27,844 nt of DNA from UBA2334 sp964396895 (GTDB lineage: Bacteria; Pseudomonadota; Gammaproteobacteria; Burkholderiales; Burkholderiaceae_C): NCBI GenBank assembly GCA_964396895.1, contig CAYNGJ010000031.1, positions 1-27,844 on the forward strand, in the 5' to 3' direction. The position numbers were made by a program, and so were the translations under genes. Below are positions 23,114 through 27,844 of the stretch, in pieces. The notes below the pieces were generated by a model that made no database searches, was not told where the DNA came from, and saw only the letters and a program-made list of their open reading frames with translations. Numbering within the stretch: position 1 is the first letter of the stretch; the number at the start of each line of letters is the position of its first letter.

Positions 23114-24088
23114 ATGGATGTCGACCCCTCACAGTTGCGCGAAACCCGCTTTGACAACGACCCACTGACCGCGCTGGGCATTGAATGCCTGACGTTGGCC
23201 GAACTGCGCCGGAGGGTCCCACAGGAGCGGCTGTTGGCACCCGAGCGGGTTGACTTTTGCATGCTGCTGCTGGTCACCCAGGGCTCAGGGGCCCACATGG
23301 TGGACTTTGTGCAGGCCCCACTGCAACCGGGCAGCCTGGTGGTGGTTCGACCCGGTCAGGTGCAACAGTGGCAGCCCTGCCCTGGCATGGATGGGCTGCT
23401 GGTGCTGATGACGGCACAGGCGCTTGCACCCGTGCAAGCTGCGGATTCAAAGGCCCTGAACGGGCTGGGCATGGATGAGTGGCCCGCCACCACCCTGCTG
23501 CCAGCGCCCACCTTGCGCGAAGTGACCGAGGCCATGCAGCGCCTGGTGCAGGACTTTCAGCGCTTGGACGCGGTGCGAGAGCCGCCAGCAGACGCCGCAC
23601 GCAGCCACCCCATGGACGCGGCGCTGGTGCGCCACAGCGCGCAGGGCGTGCTGCTGCGGCTGGGGCGCTGGTTTTCGCTTTGTGCAGCGGCAGACCAAGC
23701 CAGCGGGGCTGGAGAGCGGGCCATCTACCGGCTGTTTGTGCGCGAATTGGAAGCGGGGTTTCGCCGTCGCATCGGGGTTGCCGACTTGGCCGCCCGCCTC
23801 GGCTACTCGGAGAGCACGCTGTCTCGGGCCTGCAAAGCGGCCGAAGGTCGCTCAGCCAAACAGGTGATTGACCGGCGGGTGGCGCTGGAAGCGGCCCGCC
23901 AACTGGTTCACAGCACCGCCAGCGTGGCCACCATAGGCCACCACCTGGGCTTTAGCGAGGCCACCAACTTCGTCAAATTTTTTAGCCGCATGCAGGGCCT
24001 GTCGCCCCAGGCCTTCAGGTTGGCCATGACCCAACCGAGCACCGGAGGGGAAGTGCACCCCAAGGACACCGACGAGCACCCGCCCTGA
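23114..24088 (+). CDS. AraC-family transcriptional regulator
   Basis: The 324-residue regulator has an N-terminal cupin-like sensing domain (VTQGSGAHMVDF, PGSLVVVRPGQVQQW) and a C-terminal AraC double helix-turn-helix (GVADLAARLGYSESTLSRAC, SVATIGHHLGFSEATNFVKFF) with the conserved PQAFR end. It is divergent from the SnoaL/ABM/flavoreductase cluster across a 165-base gap; such placement usually means it controls those genes. TAAACT sits about ten bases before the ATG but without a clear -35. Its inducer is unknown. Confidence 0.92.
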   Translation: MDVDPSQLRETRFDNDPLTALGIECLTLAELRRRVPQERLLAPERVDFCMLLLVTQGSGAHMVDFVQAPLQPGSLVVVRPGQVQQWQPCPGMDGLLVLMTAQALAPVQAADSKALNGLGMDEWPATTLLPAPTLREVTEAMQRLVQDFQRLDAVREPPADAARSHPMDAALVRHSAQGVLLRLGRWFSLCAAADQASGAGERAIYRLFVRELEAGFRRRIGVADLAARLGYSESTLSRACKAAEGRSAKQVIDRRVALEAARQLVHSTASVATIGHHLGFSEATNFVKFFSRMQGLSPQAFRLAMTQPSTGGEVHPKDTDEHPP

Positions 24089-24100
24089 CGAGCGGGTGCT
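24075..24100. terminator. Hairpin between convergent AraC-family and TerC-family genes
   Basis: AGCACCCGC (24075-24083) and GCGGGTGCT (24092-24100) form a perfect 9-base-pair stem across the AraC-family stop codon. Neither strand has a T-tract after the stem, so this is at best a weak or factor-assisted bidirectional terminator in a 24-base intergenic gap. Confidence 0.4.
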
Positions 24101-24112
24101 GTCAACACACAC

Positions 24113-25063
24113 TCAAGTGTTGGGCGCGGTTTTGGCACTCCAGAGCATGGTGATGGCCAAAATGCCCATGACCACGCCCAGTGACACAGCCACCGGGATT
24201 TTGTAGAGGTCAATGATCATCATCTTGGTGCCGATGAACACGAGGATGATGGCCAAGCCGTAGTTCAACAGGTGGAAGCGGCTGGCCGCTGCCTGCAGCA
24301 GGAAGAACATGGCGCGCAGACCCAGGATGGCGAACACGTTGCTGGTCAGCACGATGAACGGGTCTTTGGTGATGGCGAAGATGGCGGGGATGGAGTCCAC
24401 CGCAAAAATCACGTCGGTCATGGCCACCAGCGCCACCACCATGAGCAGCGGGGTGGCGATCTTCACGCCGTTTTCCACGGTCCAGAACTTTTCGCCGTCG
24501 TACTCCTTGCTGACGGGCAGCACCTTGCGCAGCAGCTTGAGCGCGGGGTTGTCGTCCAGGCTGTCTTCGCCACCGGCACCGAACCACATCTTCACGCCGG
24601 TGAGGATGAGGAAACCGCCGAACACGTACAAAATCCAATGGAACTGCGCCAGCAGCCAGCCGCCCACCAGGATCATCACGGTGCGCAACACAATGGCACC
24701 GATGATGCCGATCATCAACACCCGCTTCTGGAAATTGGATGGCACCGCGAAGTAGGTGAAGATCATCAGGAAGACAAAAATGTTGTCCACCGACAGGCTT
24801 TTTTCGATCAGGTAGCCGGTCAAAAACTCCAGCGCCTTTTCATTGGCCACCTCGGTGGAGCCTGTGGTGTCTTTCACCGCCCACCAGAACAGGGCGTTGA
24901 ACACCAGGCTCAGGCCCACCCACACCAGCGACCAGTTCAGTGCTTCTTTGACACTCACCGCGTGCGCGCCCTGTTTTTTGAGCACCACAAAATCCACGAA
25001 CAGTGCGATCAGCACGAACGCGATGAACACAAACCAAAGCCACAGGGGCGCAACAGATGCCAT
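24113..25063 (-). CDS. TerC/Alx-family membrane protein, probable manganese efflux
   Basis: This 316-residue protein has about nine hydrophobic helices and the TerC-family signatures FLTGYLIEKSLSVDNIFVFL and TDVIFAVDSIPAIFAITKDPFIV, each with conserved membrane acidic residues. Close relatives such as E. coli Alx are linked to manganese homeostasis and alkaline response; the older tellurite-resistance name comes from plasmid genes. The upstream manganese riboswitch supports a Mn2+ role. ATG 25063 follows AAGG about eight bases upstream and begins the family-typical hydrophobic helix. Confidence 0.93.
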   Translation of the reverse strand: MASVAPLWLWFVFIAFVLIALFVDFVVLKKQGAHAVSVKEALNWSLVWVGLSLVFNALFWWAVKDTTGSTEVANEKALEFLTGYLIEKSLSVDNIFVFLMIFTYFAVPSNFQKRVLMIGIIGAIVLRTVMILVGGWLLAQFHWILYVFGGFLILTGVKMWFGAGGEDSLDDNPALKLLRKVLPVSKEYDGEKFWTVENGVKIATPLLMVVALVAMTDVIFAVDSIPAIFAITKDPFIVLTSNVFAILGLRAMFFLLQAAASRFHLLNYGLAIILVFIGTKMMIIDLYKIPVAVSLGVVMGILAITMLWSAKTAPNT

Positions 25064-25070
25064 GGAACCA

Positions 25071-25109
25071 ACCTTGCAAAAAACGGTGTTGAACAAACAC
25101 CCGCAAGGT
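25071..25109 (-). promoter_or_regulatory. Riboswitch expression platform: terminator hairpin plus ribosome-binding-site pairing
   Basis: On the minus strand GGTGTT-tgttc-AACACC followed by six T (about 25100-25078) is a compact intrinsic terminator. Outside it ACCTTGC (25109-25103) perfectly complements GCAAGGT (25077-25071), which holds the AAGG ribosome-binding site. The CCTTG of the first arm is also the expected 3' strand of aptamer P1, pairing with CAAGG before the GGGGAGTAG loop. Forming the Mn-bound aptamer would thus release the ribosome-binding site, predicting an on-switch. Confidence 0.7.
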
Positions 25110-25240
25110 CTTGCATGCACCGGGCAAAAGGCCTGGCGCTGGCGGCTCCGGCCCAACAACCGGGGGCTGTGGGCGTACTGACGAAGACCGCCGCCAACCG
25201 GGCTCCGGGTGACCCGGCGGTTGGCTTGCTACTCCCCTTG
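25100..25240 (-). ncRNA. yybP-ykoY manganese riboswitch upstream of the TerC-family gene
   Basis: The leader shows GGGGAGTAGC (25237-25228), then a GC-rich stem, CGTCAGTACG, and at the 3' end GCATGCAAGACCTTGC, matching the conserved pattern of the Mn2+-sensing family. CAAGG immediately before the first loop can pair with CCTTG at the 3' end as P1. The same family controls the TerC homologue alx in E. coli. Boundaries are approximate and based on visual matching. Confidence 0.88.
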
Positions 25241-25253
25241 GAGGGAAGGGGCG

Positions 25254-25282
25254 ATTGTCTGGGCCACGCCAGCGACCCGCAA
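25254..25282 (-). promoter_or_regulatory. Sigma-70 promoter of the riboswitch-TerC transcript
   Basis: TTGCGG (25282-25277) and GACAAT (25259-25254) are spaced by 17 bases on the minus strand. The predicted start near 25247 is just before the aptamer, as expected for a riboswitch leader. Confidence 0.65.
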
Positions 25283-25317
25283 GCTGACACACCTTCAGGC
25301 AAAACCTGACGGTCAGC
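25283..25317. repeat. Nested inverted repeat just upstream of the TerC-family promoter
   Basis: GCTGAC (25283-25288) pairs with GTCAGC (25312-25317), and inside it TCAGG (25295-25299) pairs with CCTGA (25305-25309). It abuts the -35 element and lies about 78 bases after the ttcA stop codon. It could be an operator or a ttcA terminator without a T-tract. Confidence 0.35.
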
Positions 25318-25394
25318 GGTTGATCCGTGTGCTCCGGGCCAAGGGGTTCAGCCCAATGCGGCCAGGACCACGACCAAGCCCTGGCAACTGCGCA

Positions 25395-26288
25395 TCAATC
25401 CAGCTCCACCGTGGGCAGGGTGGAGGCGCCCATGCCTTTGAAGTCAAAGGCCTTGGGGTCCAAAAAGTGCGAAGGGCTCACGTGCTTGAGCGCCGTCACC
25501 ATGGACGCGATGCGCCCAGGGTGCTGCGTTTGCCACTCGGCCAGCATCTGGCGCATGGCCTGGCGCTGCAGGTTGTCCTGGCTGCCGCACAGGGTGCACG
25601 GAATGATGGGGAACTGCTGAATGTCGGCCCAGCTGACCAGATCGGCCTCGGCCACGTAGGCCAGCGGGCGTATGACGGTGTGCGCGCCCGGCCCCGCCTG
25701 GCGGCTCACACCTTTGGGCGGCATGGCTTTCAGTTGGCCTGCGTAAAACAGGTTGAGAAAAAACGTGTGCAACATGTCGTCGCGGTGGTGGCCCAGCGCC
25801 AGCTTGTTGCAGCGCAACTCGGTGGCCACCCGGTGCAAGATGCCCCGGCGCAGCCGGCTGCACAGGCTGCACTGGGTCTGGCCCTCGGGCACCTGCTGCT
25901 TGACCACGCTGTAGGTGTCTTTGGTCTCTATGTGGAACGCCACCCCCAGGCGCGTCAGGTACTCGGGCAGCACATGGGCCGGAAAACCGGGCTGCTTTTG
26001 GTCCAGGTTGACGGCCACCAGCTCAAAGGCGGGCGATCCGTGCAGGCGCTGGTAGCGCAGCAGGAGGTCCAGCATGCCGTGGCTGTCTTTGCCGCCAGAG
26101 AGGCACACCATGACGCGGTCGCCAGGCTCAATCAGCCCAAAGTCGGCAATGGCCTGGCCCATTTGCTTGAGCAGGCGCTTTTCGAGTTTGGCCACATCCG
26201 GCGGCTGTGGGCTGCCTGGTATGGCCGCATCAGGTAGGGGCATGGCAGCTGACCCAGCGGGCCTTACGGCGATGGTGGCCATGTCCAT
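25395..26288 (-). CDS. ttcA: tRNA 2-thiocytidine(32) synthetase TtcA
   Basis: TtcA inserts sulfur into cytidine 32 of some tRNAs using ATP and an iron-sulfur cluster. The 297-residue product has the PP-loop SGGKDS at residues 64-69, cysteines in CSLC (140, 143) and CTLC (231, 234) that supply the cluster ligands, and the family block LALGHHRDDMLHTFFLNLFY. The ATG immediately follows the metH1 stop codon (TGA then ATG), so the genes are co-transcribed and probably coupled. The first 30 residues are a loose extension; an internal start cannot be excluded. Confidence 0.96.
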   Translation of the reverse strand: MDMATIAVRPAGSAAMPLPDAAIPGSPQPPDVAKLEKRLLKQMGQAIADFGLIEPGDRVMVCLSGGKDSHGMLDLLLRYQRLHGSPAFELVAVNLDQKQPGFPAHVLPEYLTRLGVAFHIETKDTYSVVKQQVPEGQTQCSLCSRLRRGILHRVATELRCNKLALGHHRDDMLHTFFLNLFYAGQLKAMPPKGVSRQAGPGAHTVIRPLAYVAEADLVSWADIQQFPIIPCTLCGSQDNLQRQAMRQMLAEWQTQHPGRIASMVTALKHVSPSHFLDPKAFDFKGMGASTLPTVELD

Positions 26289-27365
<1,077 letters not shown>

Positions 27366-27373
27366 GGGTGCAG

Positions 27374-27379
27374 ATTGTA
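27374..27379 (-). promoter_or_regulatory. metH: Probable -10 element giving near-leaderless metH1 mRNA
   Basis: TACAAT (27379-27374) lies nine bases before the metH1 ATG, so transcription would begin only a few bases before or at the ATG. No Shine-Dalgarno sequence is present. The -35 region is poorly conserved. Confidence 0.5.
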
Positions 27380-27456
27380 GAAACCGGGCGGCCCTGGCTG
27401 GCCCAGGCCACAGGCTAAGCCCCACGCCAGCGCGGGTGCGTGCGGCTGAATAAGCT

Positions 27457-27844
27457 GTGGGCCTGACGCTGCTACGCCCTCCATTGCCGCCTCTCCCGTG
27501 CACCCGCCCGCCAACCGCCCCGCCTGACGCCCTGGTCGAACCTGACCCACCTGCCCGCTACCGCGTGGTGTGGTTCAAACGCGACCTGCGCGTGCACGAC
27601 CACGATCCCAACGGCGCACTTTGTGCGCCGCGTGCCCGATGCCTGGCTGTTAGACCCCTGGCGCATGCCGCCCTCGGTGCAGGCCGCCTGTGGTGTGGTG
27701 GTGACCGCCGACGCACAGGCCAGTGACCCACACACCTGGCCACTGCCCGTGGTGAACTTGGGCTCCGCCACCCGCGAAGCCAAAGCCCGGCGGTCCAGCG
27801 CCTGCACCTGGCTCTTCTCTTCGCAGCACAGCACCAGCGCGTGC
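27457..27844 (+). pseudogene. Deoxyribodipyrimidine photolyase/cryptochrome remnant with internal deletions
   Basis: From 27559 one frame reads YRVVWFKRDLRVHDHDP, the canonical photolyase N-terminus. Right after it, in a different frame from 27617, the sequence reads HFVRRVPDAWLLDPWRMPP and PVVNLGSATREAKAR, which are C-terminal photolyase motifs. About 400 central residues are missing, along with the usual WVPEL stretch after VRR. A further frame change near 27790 leads to VQRLHLALLF. The join falls at a shared HDHDP-like motif, suggesting deletion between short repeats. The remnant continues past the right edge. The GTG at 27457 is only the start of the open frame. Confidence 0.75.

Noticed and set aside
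24113..25063. Calling the TerC-family gene a tellurite-resistance gene
   Set aside because: No other ter genes are present and the manganese riboswitch points to metal homeostasis.

Overview
The window is GC-rich, almost fully coding DNA from a betaproteobacterium, most likely a Comamonadaceae-type member of Burkholderiales. This rests on gene content and style: a split B12-dependent methionine synthase, a second-type infA with a basic tail, an S-adenosylhomocysteine (SAH) riboswitch, and TACAAT -10 elements placed directly before start codons. No rRNA, tRNA, insertion sequence, integrase or CRISPR array was seen.

Layout, left to right. (1) 1-1030, minus strand: 5' part of the pterin/cobalamin half of methionine synthase (metH2), running off the left edge, under a well-formed SAH riboswitch. 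(2) 1155-6106, plus strand: a sigma-54 activator with a NifA-like GAF domain, then a sigma-54 promoter driving OsmC-like, acyl-CoA-dehydrogenase-like and rubredoxin/rubredoxin-reductase genes. The OsmC-like and dehydrogenase-like proteins have lost canonical catalytic residues; this is the best candidate here for an undescribed system. (3) 6257-11733, plus strand: two tandem stand-alone cyclic-nucleotide-binding proteins, infA with a strong terminator, and a very large sensor with two periplasmic binding domains, PAS, GGDEF and EAL, whose start is uncertain. (4) 11786-18418, minus strand: a PAS histidine kinase and NarL-type regulator, then a cyanate-uptake ABC transporter (binding protein, permease, ATPase) and cyanase from a sigma-54 promoter, then a manganese (yybP-ykoY) riboswitch and a TMEM165/GDT1-family Mn exporter. 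(5) 18519-24088: gamma-glutamyltransferase, then a minus-strand trio (tandem SnoaL-like protein, antibiotic-biosynthesis-monooxygenase-like exported protein, siderophore-interacting flavoreductase) divergent from an AraC regulator. (6) 24113-27365, minus strand: a TerC/Alx-family membrane protein under a second manganese riboswitch with a visible terminator, then ttcA and the homocysteine-binding half of methionine synthase (metH1). (7) 27457-27844, plus strand: remnants of a photolyase gene with large internal deletions.

The genes fall into several themes: methionine/SAH recycling (metH halves, SAH riboswitch), nitrogen scavenging from cyanate (sigma-54 control suggests nitrogen limitation), manganese efflux (two riboswitches on two unrelated membrane families), and nucleotide second-messenger signalling. 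The two methionine synthase halves lie about 25 kb apart on the same strand, so everything between them may be an insertion or rearrangement relative to relatives where the halves are close together. All assignments come from reading motifs and protein patterns by eye; no database search was run.
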